A stretch of DNA of 64,000 nt from Dehalogenimonas lykanthroporepellens BL-DC-9 (GTDB lineage: Bacteria; Chloroflexota; Dehalococcoidia; Dehalococcoidales; Dehalococcoidaceae): contig CP002084.1 in NCBI GenBank assembly GCA_000143165.1, forward strand, positions 1 through 64,000. The letters run 5' to 3'. Shown here in pieces: positions 51,754-61,412 of this stretch (the stretch's first letter is position 1; every line of letters starts with the position of its first letter). Both the position numbers and the translations under genes were made by a program. A model generated the notes under the pieces. It was not told where the DNA came from, did not search any database, and saw only the letters and a list, made by a program, of their open reading frames with translations.

Positions 51754-53316
51754 TTGAGCGAAATGTTTTGTTTCCAGTGCGAGCAGACGGTAGGGGGCAA
51801 GGCCTGCACCAAGGTTGGGGCTTGCGGTAAGTCCGCGGTTGCTTCAGCCCGGCAGGATGAACTGACGGCGGCGCTGATAGACCTGGCGCTGGCGGCCGAA
51901 GATAAGAAAGTCGAACCGGCTGTCGATGCTCTGATGATGCGTGGGCTGTTCGCCACCGTGACCAATGTCAATTTTGATGACGACAAACTGGCGGAACTGA
52001 CCGCTACGGTCAAGACTGAAACCGGACGCCTGGGCGGTGGCGATGTCTTCGACCCGGCAGGATTGTTTGCCGGAGATCAGGATGTAGTGTCGTTGCGTTC
52101 GACCCTGCTGTTCGGTCTGCGGGGAATGGCTGCCTATGCCTGGCATGCCTATATCCTGGGTAAAACCGATGAATCGCTTAATGCCTGGTTCTACAAAGGT
52201 TTGCGGGCGCTGGCCGGCGAGCATTCGGTGGAAGAATGGCTGGGCCTCCTGATGGAATTCGGGCAGGTCAATCTGAAATGCATGGAACTGCTGGACGCGG
52301 CCAATACCGAAACTTTCGGCCATCCGGCACCGGCCAAGGTAGCAACCGCTGTCGAACCGGGGCCGTTCATCGTGATGAGCGGGCACGATTTGGCCGATTT
52401 GAAGCGCCTGCTGGAGCAGACCGAAGGTCGGGGCGTGGCTGTATACACGCATGGCGAGATGCTACCGGCTCATGGTTATCCCGGTCTCAGGAAATACGAG
52501 CACCTGAAGGGCAACTTCGGCACCGCCTGGCAGAACCAGCAGAAGGAGTTCGACGGTATTCCGGGCGTGGTCGTGTTCAACACCAACTGTCTGATGTCGC
52601 CCAAGCCGTCTTATGCCGACCGGGTTTTCACCTCGGCGGTAGTAGCCTATCCCGGGCTCCGGCACCTGGCGGAAAAGGACGGGGGCATCGACTATACTCC
52701 GGCGATAGACAAAGCCCTGGAACTGGGCGGTTACAAGGAACGGCAGGAATTTACCGGTATCAACGGCGGCCGGGAATTGACCACCGGTTTTGGCCGGGAA
52801 GCGGTCATGGGCGTGGCCGGGGCGGTCATCGACGCGGTCAAGAGCGGGGCGGTCAAGCATTTCCTGCTGGTAGGCGGGTGCGACGGCTCCCGTCCCGGCC
52901 GCAATTACTACACCGAACTGGTGGAGAAATCCCCGGCGGACACCGTCATCCTCACCCTGGCCTGCGGCAAGTATCGGTTCAATGACCTGGATCTGGGGAC
53001 GGTCGGCGGTTTGCCGCGACTGCTGGATATCGGTCAGTGTAACGATGCCTATTCGGCTATCCGCATCGCGCTGGCGCTGGCGGATGCCTTCGAGTGCGGC
53101 GTCAACGACTTGCCGCTGTCACTGATTCTGTCATGGTATGAGCAGAAGGCGGTCTGCATCCTGCTGACCCTGCTGGCGCTGGGTATCAAGGACATCCGGT
53201 TGGGGCCGACCCTGCCGGCGTTTATTTCGCCCAACGTACTCAGCGTCCTGGTGGAAAAGTTCGGCCTGACGCCGATAACGACTCCCGAAAAGGATCTGGC
53301 GGCGGTTCTGGGTTAA
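51754..53316 (+). CDS. hcp: Hydroxylamine reductase (hybrid cluster protein)
   Basis: Reduces hydroxylamine or nitric oxide through a hybrid 4Fe-2S-2O cluster. The 520-residue product starts MSEMFCFQCEQTVGGKACTKVGACGKS, with the CxxC-x-C-x-C set of the N-terminal cluster, later FNTNCLMSPKPSYADRVFTS and LLVGGCDGSRPGRNYYTE, and LACGKYRFN near the C-terminus; these carry the hybrid-cluster ligands. The TTG start with GAGGGG 8 bases upstream fits better than the later ATG. It is transcribed alone and probably protects against nitrosative stress. Confidence 0.94.
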   Translation: MSEMFCFQCEQTVGGKACTKVGACGKSAVASARQDELTAALIDLALAAEDKKVEPAVDALMMRGLFATVTNVNFDDDKLAELTATVKTETGRLGGGDVFDPAGLFAGDQDVVSLRSTLLFGLRGMAAYAWHAYILGKTDESLNAWFYKGLRALAGEHSVEEWLGLLMEFGQVNLKCMELLDAANTETFGHPAPAKVATAVEPGPFIVMSGHDLADLKRLLEQTEGRGVAVYTHGEMLPAHGYPGLRKYEHLKGNFGTAWQNQQKEFDGIPGVVVFNTNCLMSPKPSYADRVFTSAVVAYPGLRHLAEKDGGIDYTPAIDKALELGGYKERQEFTGINGGRELTTGFGREAVMGVAGAVIDAVKSGAVKHFLLVGGCDGSRPGRNYYTELVEKSPADTVILTLACGKYRFNDLDLGTVGGLPRLLDIGQCNDAYSAIRIALALADAFECGVNDLPLSLILSWYEQKAVCILLTLLALGIKDIRLGPTLPAFISPNVLSVLVEKFGLTPITTPEKDLAAVLG

Positions 53317-53332
53317 TCTGTTCAGGTAGCGC

Positions 53333-53372
53333 AAAAGGGGGGGGCAGGCTATTTCGCCTGTCCCCCCTTTTT
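53333..53372. terminator. Terminator between hcp and the universal stress protein gene
   Basis: A long G-rich stem (AAAAGGGGGG then CAGGC) pairs with GCCTG and CCCCCCTTTTT. A at the left and T at the right suit bidirectional termination between converging genes. Confidence 0.8.
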
Positions 53373-53391
53373 AATTCCAAGAATGTCAGGA

Positions 53392-54381
53392 TTATTCCAC
53401 TCCCGGCGGTACCGGTTTTCCCGGACGCAGGAGCAGGACGGAAGCTTCGATGGTGCGCAGGATACGATCCGCGGTGGAGCCGATGAGGTAGCGGCCGATG
53501 CCGGTGCGGGCGTGACAGGCCATGACCACCATGGCGGCGCCGCTTTCGGCGGTAAAAGCGGTGATTACTTCTTCGGGCTTACCGGTGCGTACCGTATGGT
53601 TGACGGTGACTCCGGACTTTTCCAGTTCGGCGCCGCAGGCTCGGAGATAGGCTTCGGTCTGCCGCAGGTAGTCATCTGTTTTGTCACCGGCCTTGCACCA
53701 GGTGGGGTCTTCGACGGTAGCCAGAAAGGCCGGCGACGGTTCGTCAGTGGTGGCGACCCGGCGTTCCGGGGCTACATGGAGCAGGTTGACCGTCATTTCC
53801 TGTCCGGTCAGCTTTTCAGCCATTTCTTCGACCACCCGGACGGCGGTTTCAGCCATGGCGGAGCCGTCCAGAGGGACGACGATGTTTCGACAGATACGGT
53901 TTTGAAGCTGGACGCCGTCTGGTTGCGGACGCACCAGGAGAACCGGCAGTCCGGAGCCGCGGACGATGGCATCAGCCACACTGGAAAGCGCCAGGCGTCT
54001 GAGGCCGGCATAACCATGAGTGGCCATGACGATGAGGCTGGCCCCTTGCTGGGCGGCGGCGGCGATGATGTCAGCCGCCGGGTGCCCGATGTCCCTGCCC
54101 GGGGGCTCCTCGGCAATCAGGTCTTCCTCTTCTACTTCATCAATCAGAAGCGGCGTAACACTGATATCCGGCCCGCCGCTTTCGAGAACTTTGGCTTTCA
54201 AGGCTTCAGCCCGGGCTTCCAGGTAGCAATGGAACAGATTGCCGTATCGACCCGCCCCTGGTTCCAGAACACTGAGCAGAATCACCTGCGAACCCATGCG
54301 CCCGGCCATTTCTTCGGCGCAGGGCAGGGATACTTCAGCCAGAGGGGAGCCGTCAAGCGGAACCATAATACGACGAAACAT
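53392..54381 (-). CDS. Tandem universal stress protein (UspA domains)
   Basis: A 329-residue protein with two Usp domains, each of about 155 residues: first FRRIMVPLDGSPLAEVSLPCAEEM, LIVMATHGYAGLRRLALSSVADAIVRGSGLPVLLV (written with ATP-loop GYAGLRRLALSS), second IVVPLDGSAMAETAVRVVEEM and MVVMACHARTGIGRYLIGSTADRI. Both halves keep the G-2x-G-9x-G nucleotide loop. It probably binds ATP and acts in stress responses. It is transcribed alone. Confidence 0.9.
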   Translation of the reverse strand: MFRRIMVPLDGSPLAEVSLPCAEEMAGRMGSQVILLSVLEPGAGRYGNLFHCYLEARAEALKAKVLESGGPDISVTPLLIDEVEEEDLIAEEPPGRDIGHPAADIIAAAAQQGASLIVMATHGYAGLRRLALSSVADAIVRGSGLPVLLVRPQPDGVQLQNRICRNIVVPLDGSAMAETAVRVVEEMAEKLTGQEMTVNLLHVAPERRVATTDEPSPAFLATVEDPTWCKAGDKTDDYLRQTEAYLRACGAELEKSGVTVNHTVRTGKPEEVITAFTAESGAAMVVMACHARTGIGRYLIGSTADRILRTIEASVLLLRPGKPVPPGVE

Positions 54382-54481
54382 GATCTTGCCCTCCTTTGCT
54401 CATACTTACCAACCGGTACCCGGATATGTACTCCTGTATATATAATACCACCTGAGTAAAGCCTGAGGGTTCAGCGGTAAA

Positions 54482-54509
54482 AAAAAAGGGGCCCGAAGGC
54501 CCCTTTTTT
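54482..54509 (-). terminator. Terminator of the hrcA-grpE-dnaK operon
   Basis: A 12-bp stem (AAAAAAGGGGCC and complement) with the loop CGAA, T-rich on either side. It follows the dnaK stop by about 15 bases. Confidence 0.85.
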
Positions 54510-54523
54510 CAAAACCGGGTTAA

Positions 54524-56452
54524 TTAAACTTCGCGGAACTCGCCTTCCACGGTACCGTCGTCTTTGGGCTGTTCGCCGGAGTCGGCGGACTGGCCTTCCG
54601 TCCCTTCGGTTGGGGGTTCTTCGCCAGCCTGCTGTTGCTGGCTGTAAACGGCGTTGCCCATTTTCTGCAAGGCCTGATTCAGCTCATCGATTCCGGACTT
54701 GAGCGCCGGGGTATCCGAACCCTGAAGCGCCTGTTTGACCGCTTCTATCTTGCCGGAAACCTCGGTCTGGAGGTCTTCAGGCAGTTTGTCCTTGTTGTCG
54801 GTGAGCATCTTTTCCGCCTGGTAAACCAGGTTGTCGCCCTGGTTCTTGGCTTCGGCCAGTTCCTTACGGGCGATGTCTTCGGCGGCGTGAGCTTCAGCAT
54901 CCTTCTGCATCTTTTCCACTTCTTCCTTGGACAGGCCGGAGGAGGCAGTGATGGTTATCTTCTGTTCCTTGCCGGTACCCTTGTCCTGAGCGCGGACGGA
55001 AAGGATGCCGTTGGCGTCGATGTCAAAGGTAACTTCAATTTGCGGCAAGCCCCGGGGTGCCGGCAGGATGCCGTCCAGCATGAAGCGACCCAGAGTTCGG
55101 TTGTCGGCGGCCATGGGACGCTCGCCCTGCAGGACATGAATTTCCACGCTGGGCTGGTTGTCCGCGGCGGTGGAGAACACCTGGCTTTTACTGGTGGGAA
55201 TAGTGGTGTTGCGCGGGATGAGGGGGGTAGCCACACCGCCCAGGGTTTCGATACCCAGGGTCAGCGGCGATACATCCAGCAGGAGAACATCGGAAACATC
55301 ACCCTTGATGACGCCGGCCTGGATGGCGGCGCCGATGGCCACAACCTCGTCGGGGTTGACGCTCATGTTGGGTTCCTTGCCGAAGAACTCCTTGACTTTG
55401 GCCCGAACCAGCGGCATACGGGTCTGGCCGCCGACCAGGATGACCTCATCAATCTGAGCGGCGGTCTTGCCGGCGTCGGTCAGCGCCTGGCGGCAGGGAG
55501 CGATGCTTTTCTCCACCAGTTCCATGACCAGCTGTTCCAGCTTGGCACGGGTCAGCGTGATGTTCAGATGCTTGGGGCCTGAGGCATCGGCGGTGATGAA
55601 GGGCAGGTTGACCTCGGCCTGCTGAACCGAAGACAGCTCTATCTTAGCCTTTTCGGCGGCTTCCTTCAGCCGTTGCATGGCGGTCTTGTCCTTGGACAGG
55701 TCGATGCCCTGATCTTTCTTGTATTCAGCCACCAGCCAGTCGATGATTTTCTGGTCGAAATCGTCACCGCCCAGGTGAGTGTCACCGTTGGTGGACTTCA
55801 CCTGGAAGGTGCCGTCACCCAGCTCCAGGATGGAGATGTCGAAGGTGCCGCCGCCCAGGTCGTAGACGGCCACAGTTTCTTCTTTTTTCTTGTCCAGGCC
55901 GTAGGCCAGTGCCGCGGCGGTGGGTTCGTTGACGATGCGCAGGACATTGAGACCGGCAATCTGGCCGGCGTCCTTGGTCGCCTGGCGCTGGGCGTCGTTG
56001 AAGTAAGCCGGGACAGTGATGACTGCCTCGGTCACCTTGTCGCCCAGGAAGGCTTCAGCGTCGGCCTTGAGCTTCTGGAGGATCATGGCTGAAATCTCGG
56101 GCGGGGAATAGTCCTTGCCCCCCAGGGTAACCTTGATCTCGTTATTGGCGCCCTTGATGACTTTGTAGGGCTTGCGCTTGGCGTCGTCCTCTACCGGCAG
56201 TTCCCGGCCGGCCGGCTCACCCCATTTGCGGCCCATGAAACGCTTGATGGAATAAATGGTGTTTTCCGGATTCAGCACGGCCTGGTTCTTGGCCTGGCGG
56301 CCGACCAGCCGCTCACCGTTCTTGTTGACGGCGACCACCGACGGCACAAGGGTGCCGCCTTCGGCTGAAGGGATGACTACCGGTTCGCCGGCCTGAATGA
56401 CGGCGACCTCTGAATTGGTGGTACCCAGATCGATACCGACTACTCTACCCAT
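54524..56452 (-). CDS. dnaK: Chaperone protein DnaK (Hsp70)
   Basis: ATP-driven chaperone. The 642-residue product begins [18 protein letters not shown], has the phosphate loops [14 protein letters not shown] and [11 protein letters not shown], the substrate domain from about residue 390, and an acidic C-terminal tail with a Gln-rich run ending in [12 protein letters not shown]. The start differs from the usual [14 protein letters not shown] only in detail. It is last of the operon and followed by a terminator; no dnaJ follows, unlike the common layout. Confidence 0.97.
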   Translation of the reverse strand: MGRVVGIDLGTTNSEVAVIQAGEPVVIPSAEGGTLVPSVVAVNKNGERLVGRQAKNQAVLNPENTIYSIKRFMGRKWGEPAGRELPVEDDAKRKPYKVIKGANNEIKVTLGGKDYSPPEISAMILQKLKADAEAFLGDKVTEAVITVPAYFNDAQRQATKDAGQIAGLNVLRIVNEPTAAALAYGLDKKKEETVAVYDLGGGTFDISILELGDGTFQVKSTNGDTHLGGDDFDQKIIDWLVAEYKKDQGIDLSKDKTAMQRLKEAAEKAKIELSSVQQAEVNLPFITADASGPKHLNITLTRAKLEQLVMELVEKSIAPCRQALTDAGKTAAQIDEVILVGGQTRMPLVRAKVKEFFGKEPNMSVNPDEVVAIGAAIQAGVIKGDVSDVLLLDVSPLTLGIETLGGVATPLIPRNTTIPTSKSQVFSTAADNQPSVEIHVLQGERPMAADNRTLGRFMLDGILPAPRGLPQIEVTFDIDANGILSVRAQDKGTGKEQKITITASSGLSKEEVEKMQKDAEAHAAEDIARKELAEAKNQGDNLVYQAEKMLTDNKDKLPEDLQTEVSGKIEAVKQALQGSDTPALKSGIDELNQALQKMGNAVYSQQQQAGEEPPTEGTEGQSADSGEQPKDDGTVEGEFREV

Positions 56453-56515
56453 GGTGTGGAAACCTCCTTATCATTAAACATTAATTATACAACGGGTAAA
56501 CGCTTAGTCATTAAA

Positions 56516-57037
56516 CTATTCGCTGATGTCCTCACAGGCTACCTTGACCTGCGCTTGACGCAATACTTTGTCCTTGTACATATAACCGGTCAGCAGTTCC
56601 TCGACGATGACGCCCTCTTCGCCGGGACAGCGTAGCACCGCTTCGTGGTAAGCGGGGTCGAAGGCCTGGCCGACGGTCTTCATTGGGGTCACGCCCTCCT
56701 TCTCCAGTAACTGGCGGAATTTCTTCTCGATGAGCGATATCCCATTTACCCAGGAATTGTCGGCCAGGTCCGGCGGTACGGCTTCCAGGGCCCGGGAAAA
56801 ATCATCCAGTACCGGCAGTATCGAGAGAAAGGCCAGGCTTTTGCCGAAAGCGACTGAATCCGCTTTTTCGGCTTCGGCGCGGCGTTTGTAGTTGATGAAG
56901 TCGGCCTGGGCGCGTTTGAAGCTGTTCAGGTTTTCTTCGGCCCGGCCTTTTTCCTGCTCCAGCGACCGGCTCAGGCGTTCGAACTCTTCCTGAAGTTCGC
57001 GCTCACCGGATTCTTGATTTCCACGTTTTCCTGTCAT
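56516..57037 (-). CDS. grpE: Nucleotide exchange factor GrpE
   Basis: Cochaperone that releases ADP from DnaK. The 173-residue product has an N-terminal coiled coil (ELQEEFERLSRSLEQEKGRA), then the head domain FLSILPVLDDFSRALEAVP, GISLIEKKFRQLLEKEGV, GQAFDPAYHEAVLR and a final VKVACE. Located between hrcA (43 bases) and dnaK. Confidence 0.95.
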   Translation of the reverse strand: MTGKRGNQESGERELQEEFERLSRSLEQEKGRAEENLNSFKRAQADFINYKRRAEAEKADSVAFGKSLAFLSILPVLDDFSRALEAVPPDLADNSWVNGISLIEKKFRQLLEKEGVTPMKTVGQAFDPAYHEAVLRCPGEEGVIVEELLTGYMYKDKVLRQAQVKVACEDISE

Positions 57038-57080
57038 GATTACCTCTCAGTTGTTTGTACTGATTCAAATAGGGGAGCTA

Positions 57081-58127
57081 TCAGGTGCCGCTATCATTGC
57101 TGACGGTACCGGGGTCGTGGCCGTAAAGCTCGGCCACCAGCGCGCTCATAACCAGCGACAGATAGCGCACCGCGGCGATGGTTTTCTCGTAGTTCATACG
57201 GGTCGGCCCGATAACGCCCAGGGTGCCGCGGGCTTCATCGGCGAGGCCGTAACTGCCGAGGACCACCGAGTAATCGCGGATGCTTTCTTCCCGGTTTTCG
57301 CGGCCGATGAAGACCTTGATATCTTCATCGAATTCCTCTTCGGCCAGTATTTTGCCCAGACGGCGCTTTTCCACCAGTTCCATCAGTGCCTGGGCCCGCT
57401 GGCTCCGGGCGAATTCCGGCTGTTCCAGCAGGTAATTGAGGCCGTCGAGATAAGGCTCCTCGTTGCGCTGTTCATCTTCGGCCTGGAGCATCTTGACGAC
57501 GGCGTCGCGGACTTTGCGTTCGATTTCACTCAGAAACAGATTGTGGCTCTCGATGCGGGCGCGGCTGAGCCCATCGAAAGCTTCGTTCAGCTTGCCGGAA
57601 ATGGTGTTCAGCTCAAATTGCCCGACCGGGTTGTCGAAACTGATTAACTGCTGGCGGACCCGGGCGCCGCGCATAATCAGCACTCCCAGCCCCAGACTTT
57701 CTTGTAAGGTCACCAGCTCCAGGTGGTGGAACCGGGCGCTGACCTGACGGGGCTGGGTGACCACTGCGACGTTATGGGCGCGCTGAGAAACCAGTCCGGC
57801 GGCCAGCGACAGCCAGTTTTCCATCTCTTTTTCCACCTGGTGAAACAGATGATTGATGAGCGTCTGTTCCGCCAGTGGCAACCGGGCGTTCTTGATGCTT
57901 TCGACGTAATAGCGATAACCTTTGTCGGATGGGACACTGCCGGCCGAATGGTGGGGCTTGAGAATGTAGCCTTCCTCTTCCAGTTTGACCATCTCGTTGC
58001 GGACGGTGGCGGAGCAGACGTCCAGACCGCACTCGGTAATGACCGCCGAAGAAGATACCGGCGTCGCCTCGGTGACGTACTGGCGGATGATACTGGATAG
58101 TATGGTTTCGGATCGCTGAGTTAGCAT
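57081..58127 (-). CDS. hrcA: Heat-inducible transcription repressor HrcA
   Basis: Represses heat-shock genes through CIRCE. The 348-residue product has the N-terminal winged helix (RSETILSSIIRQYVTEATPVSS, SATVRNEMVKLEEEGY) and the C-terminal GAF-like part ending GVIGPTRMNYEKTIAAVRYLS. First gene of the operon, with a CIRCE-like element in front of it, so it should repress itself, grpE and dnaK. Confidence 0.95.
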   Translation of the reverse strand: MLTQRSETILSSIIRQYVTEATPVSSSAVITECGLDVCSATVRNEMVKLEEEGYILKPHHSAGSVPSDKGYRYYVESIKNARLPLAEQTLINHLFHQVEKEMENWLSLAAGLVSQRAHNVAVVTQPRQVSARFHHLELVTLQESLGLGVLIMRGARVRQQLISFDNPVGQFELNTISGKLNEAFDGLSRARIESHNLFLSEIERKVRDAVVKMLQAEDEQRNEEPYLDGLNYLLEQPEFARSQRAQALMELVEKRRLGKILAEEEFDEDIKVFIGRENREESIRDYSVVLGSYGLADEARGTLGVIGPTRMNYEKTIAAVRYLSLVMSALVAELYGHDPGTVSNDSGT

Positions 58128-58142
58128 TTAAATTATACCTGA

Positions 58143-58169
58143 TTAGCACTCCGTTGCCTTGTTTGCTAA
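58143..58169 (-). promoter_or_regulatory. CIRCE-like operator of the heat-shock operon
   Basis: TTAGCACTC, 9 bases, GTTTGCTAA: the left half matches CIRCE exactly and the right half matches 7 of 9 (consensus GAGTGCTAA). It lies 16 bases upstream of hrcA, where HrcA would be expected to bind. A second partial half site TTAGCAC is at 58180-58186. Confidence 0.75.
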
Positions 58170-58277
58170 TGAGCATAATTTAGCACTTTTAAGGTGATTT
58201 TGTCAAGGTTTCGCGTTGAAACGGCAGTCTTCATGCCGGCGGTTCCGAAGGTGGACAGAGTGGTTTATAATGATAGT

Positions 58278-58772
58278 ATGGTAAGAAAAACAGGTTATCT
58301 ATCGTGGTTGTTCCTGTCACTTGTTATTTTGGCGATGGCTCTGGCGGGTTGTCAGGCCTCATCACCCGGCGCGGTTACCGACCCGACCGGTGATGCCGAT
58401 GAGGCGGGTGCGCCATCGTTGACCGTATCCAGTGACGAAGCGCTTGAGCTGGCGGGGCAATGGTTTCCCGATGCTTATTCCGGACAGTTCACCGTCACCG
58501 CCCAATCGCTGGAGGGGGTGTGGCAGGTCAGAGCCAGCCTTTACCGGAACATCCTGAGCGGTAATGAACTCTCCGGCTGGCCGGAGCAGGCAGTATTTCT
58601 CAACTATGGTCTGTTGCCGGAGGGGCAGTACCGGTTGCTGATGGCCGAAATCGACGGGGGCAGCGGTGAACTGTTGAGTCTGACAGCCTCCGATTCGCTG
58701 GCCATGCCGGAGGATATTTCGGCTACCCCGGCCATCAATCCGGCTTGCGGTGGTTGCGAGGACAGCGCCTAG
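58278..58772 (+). CDS. Small lipoprotein of unknown function
   Basis: A 164-residue lipoprotein starting MVRKTGYLSWLFLSLVILAM, with lipobox LAGC near residue 24 and an acidic, Ala/Thr-rich linker. The mature part (SSDEALELAGQWFPDAYSG, TAQSLEGVWQVRASLY) has no recognised family and ends with a CGGC pair. It overlaps no neighbour; divergent from hrcA across the CIRCE region. Confidence 0.65.
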   Translation: MVRKTGYLSWLFLSLVILAMALAGCQASSPGAVTDPTGDADEAGAPSLTVSSDEALELAGQWFPDAYSGQFTVTAQSLEGVWQVRASLYRNILSGNELSGWPEQAVFLNYGLLPEGQYRLLMAEIDGGSGELLSLTASDSLAMPEDISATPAINPACGGCEDSA

Positions 58773-58812
58773 TAGCTTTGACCGGACATCCCGGCGTTGC
58801 TATAATTCCAGA

Positions 58813-59445
58813 ATGGAAATTAAATATCTGGGCCACTCCTGTTTTCGTATCAAGGGTAAAAATACCGCCATCGTTACCGACCCCTTTTCCCCCGATATCG
58901 GGCTGTCACTGGGCAAGCAGACCGCCCACATCGTAACCGTCAGCCACCAGCACGGCGGACATAATAATCATGAGGCCGTGGGCGGAGCCCCCCGGCTGGT
59001 TTCTCGTCCCGGCGAATATGAAATCGGTGATGCCATAATCATCGGCCTGGCGACCTATCATGATGCCGAGAAGGGAGATATCCGTGGCAAGAATGTCGTT
59101 TTCGTCATTGCGATGGACGAGTTGACCATCTGCCACCTGGGCGATCTCGGTACACCGCTCAAGGAGAGCGAGCTGGAAGAACTGGGCAAGGTGGACATCC
59201 TGATGGTACCGGTCGGCGATATGAGCGCCCTGAATGCCGCCGCCGCGGCGCGGCTGGTACGCCAGATTGAGCCGGCTATCGCTATTCCGATGCATTATCA
59301 GTTGCCGGGCAGTAATCGGGAACTGGAACCGGTGGAACGCTTCCTGTCCGAAATGGGAACGGAAAATATTACTCCCCAGCCCAAACTGACGGTAACCAAA
59401 AGCAATCTGCCACTGTCCACCCAGGTGGTAGTGCTGGAACCCTGA
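58813..59445 (+). CDS. Metallo-beta-lactamase-fold hydrolase
   Basis: A 210-residue protein starting MEIKYLGHSCFRIKGK, with the metal motif SHQHGGHNNH (variant of HxHxDH) near residue 50, SRPGEYEIGD, and a HLGDLGTPL strand near residue 110. It belongs to the small UlaG/UPF0173-like group, of unclear substrate. The start is the first ATG at a plausible ribosome site; a longer opening overlaps the lipoprotein's end and lacks the family start. Confidence 0.85.
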   Translation: MEIKYLGHSCFRIKGKNTAIVTDPFSPDIGLSLGKQTAHIVTVSHQHGGHNNHEAVGGAPRLVSRPGEYEIGDAIIIGLATYHDAEKGDIRGKNVVFVIAMDELTICHLGDLGTPLKESELEELGKVDILMVPVGDMSALNAAAAARLVRQIEPAIAIPMHYQLPGSNRELEPVERFLSEMGTENITPQPKLTVTKSNLPLSTQVVVLEP

Positions 59446-59465
59446 ACGGGGTCTACTGAACTGAA

Positions 59466-59498
59466 AAGAAAGCCTTCGCGTTGAGCGAGGGCTTTCTT
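59466..59498. terminator. Terminator after the metallo-beta-lactamase-fold gene
   Basis: AAGAAAGCC pairs with GGCTTTCTT, with an inner CGC/GCG pair; T-rich at its 3' side. It also reaches the end of the converging small gene at 59497. Confidence 0.75.
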
Positions 59499-59673
59499 AT
59501 TTCCCAGGCGGTGGCTTACCCGGATTTTTGCGCAGGTTACGCGTCCGGCCCTGCGCCAGTGACGTCCACCCCAGGACGCCGACAGCGATCATGACCGCTT
59601 CTTTTTCCTCAGGGGAGATGACCTGTTTTTCCGCCAGTTTCAGCAGGATTTCCGCGGCCTGTTTATGCTCCAT
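59497..59673 (-). CDS. Small hypothetical protein
   Basis: A 58-residue protein whose start overlaps the lgt stop by about 11 bases: MEHKQAAEILLKLAEKQVIS, then EEKEAVMIAVGVLGWTSLAQ and a basic tail. The ribosome site is weak and depends on coupling with lgt. No family recognised; it could be longer if another start is used. Confidence 0.5.
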   Translation of the reverse strand: MEHKQAAEILLKLAEKQVISPEEKEAVMIAVGVLGWTSLAQGRTRNLRKNPGKPPPGK

Positions 59674-60445
59674 TTTCCAGTCCCGGGTCATTTTCTGCCG
59701 GTTTGCGGTGGCGATACCACAAGAGAACGATGCCGACGATGACGGCGATGCCGGTAATCCAGCGGGCGGTGGGGATGCCGCCGACGGTCCAGACATTGAT
59801 CTTGAAACCCTCCAGGATGAAGCGGCCGATGCCATAATAAATCAGATACAGGATGACGATATCCCCGGTTTTCAGTCTGTCCGCCCACTTGCGGCCCAGA
59901 ATCATCAAGAAAGCGAATCCCGAGAGGTTCCACAGCGATTCATAGAGAAACATCGGGTGGAAATGGGTGTATTGTTCGAATCCCGGCAGACGGTTGACCG
60001 GGTCGATGAAGATGCCCCACGGCAGGTCGGTAGGGTAGCCGTAAAGCTCCTGATTGAAGTAATTGCCCCAGCGGCCGATCGACTGGCCCAGAATAACCCC
60101 GGGAGCGATGGAGTCCAGCCAGGGCAAGGGGTCCAGTTTTCGCCAGGTAGTATAAAGCAACAACCCGGCGGCACCGCCGATAAGAGCGCCGAAAATCCCC
60201 AGCCCGGCCCCGCCGATGATTTCTCCGGGGTTCTGTGAATAGTAATGCCACTGATCGATGACGTGATAAGCCCGGGCGCCGATAATACCCAGCGGCAGGA
60301 CGATCAGAGCCATGTTGAAGAGGTGGTCCAGGTTGAGTCCGCGGCGTCTGGCTTCCAGGTAGGCGATGATGACACCGGTCAGGGCGGCCAGCGCCAGAAC
60401 GATGCCGTATACATGTATGGTCAGAGGTCCGATATCGAAAGCCAT
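59663..60445 (-). CDS. lgt: Prolipoprotein diacylglyceryl transferase
   Basis: Membrane enzyme that adds diacylglycerol to lipobox Cys of lipoproteins, which are numerous here. The 260-residue product has about seven hydrophobic segments and the Lgt signature GQSIGRWGNYFNQELYG near residue 120, with YESLWN later. Located alone, with a small gene overlapping its end. Confidence 0.93.
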   Translation of the reverse strand: MAFDIGPLTIHVYGIVLALAALTGVIIAYLEARRRGLNLDHLFNMALIVLPLGIIGARAYHVIDQWHYYSQNPGEIIGGAGLGIFGALIGGAAGLLLYTTWRKLDPLPWLDSIAPGVILGQSIGRWGNYFNQELYGYPTDLPWGIFIDPVNRLPGFEQYTHFHPMFLYESLWNLSGFAFLMILGRKWADRLKTGDIVILYLIYYGIGRFILEGFKINVWTVGGIPTARWITGIAVIVGIVLLWYRHRKPAENDPGLENGA

Positions 60446-60488
60446 TTAAATCTCCGTTCGGGTCTTAATTGGTAAAACGGTTGTTGTT

Positions 60489-61412
60489 TTATTGTAACCC
60501 GTCGGCTATCTTCCCGGCCAATTCAAGGATGAAGGTGAAGTATGAGCCGTCATCGGGCAGGGCGGCCGGAGAAAGTTCCACTACCTTGGCCCCGGTGGCC
60601 TCGGATATCTGGCGGGCTACGCCGGCGGACACGCCAGGTTCGATGAAGATGGCCTTCACCTGGTGAGTTTCTATCTGGGCGATGATGGCGGCGACGTCGG
60701 CGGCCGAGATGTCAGCCTGACTGGACAGACCGGGAACCACGGTCCCCATGATGTCGAAGCCGTAACGCCGGGCGAAATAACCCAAGGAATCATGGCCGGT
60801 GACCAGCAGACGGGAATCGTCGGGGGTTACAGTCAGCATGGTCAAGACGTCGGCGTGGAGATTATCCAGCGAAGCGATAAGGGCGGCAGAACGCCCGGTT
60901 ACGTCCATGTTCAGTTGGGTCAACAGTTCCTGGGCCAGGGCGGAGACCACCTGTTTCATCGCCAGGGGGTCGGTCCAGAAGTGGGGGTCGGGCGCTCCCG
61001 GTTCATGGCTGTGGTCATCTTCATCTTTTTTATGACCGAATTCGGTTTCACCGGCGTAGCGGATTTCGATGTGGTCGGTGGCGGTAAAAAGCAGGGCACC
61101 GCCGGCCACGGCGTTGTCCACTGCCCCGGCAACGCTTTCTTCCAGCCCCAGTCCATTCCAGACGATGAGACGGGCGTTGTTCAATCTTTCGATGTCGCGG
61201 GCGGAAGGTTCCCAGTCGTGGGGGTCAGCCCCACCCGGCATGAGAGTGGTTACCTTTATCCTGTCACCCGCCAGCTCTTCGACGATGACGCCGAGTATGG
61301 CATGGGTGACGACGATGCCTTCCTTTTTCGGTTGGACACGGCAGGCGGTCAGTGGCAGTGATATCAGAGTCAGCAGTATCAGAGACAGGGTGACCAGAAT
61401 CCATCTTTTCAC
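60489..61412 (-). CDS. znuA: Metal-binding lipoprotein of a zinc/manganese ABC transporter (ZnuA-like)
   Basis: A 307-residue periplasmic solute-binding protein: signal with lipobox LTAC near residue 24, metal ligand region GGADPHDWEPSARDIERL, a His/Asp/Glu-rich loop (FGHKKDEDDHSHEPGAPDPH), VTGHDSLGYFARRYG and ATGAKVVELSP. This is the ZnuA/TroA cluster 9 type that binds Zn or Mn. Start GTG overlaps the fur stop (GTGA). The transporter's ATPase and permease are not in the window, so it may work with a system elsewhere. Confidence 0.88.
   Translation of the reverse strand: MKRWILVTLSLILLTLISLPLTACRVQPKKEGIVVTHAILGVIVEELAGDRIKVTTLMPGGADPHDWEPSARDIERLNNARLIVWNGLGLEESVAGAVDNAVAGGALLFTATDHIEIRYAGETEFGHKKDEDDHSHEPGAPDPHFWTDPLAMKQVVSALAQELLTQLNMDVTGRSAALIASLDNLHADVLTMLTVTPDDSRLLVTGHDSLGYFARRYGFDIMGTVVPGLSSQADISAADVAAIIAQIETHQVKAIFIEPGVSAGVARQISEATGAKVVELSPAALPDDGSYFTFILELAGKIADGLQ

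Noticed and set aside
54635-55582. 315-codon opening opposite dnaK
   Set aside because: Shadow of dnaK codon usage; no ribosome site and no family.
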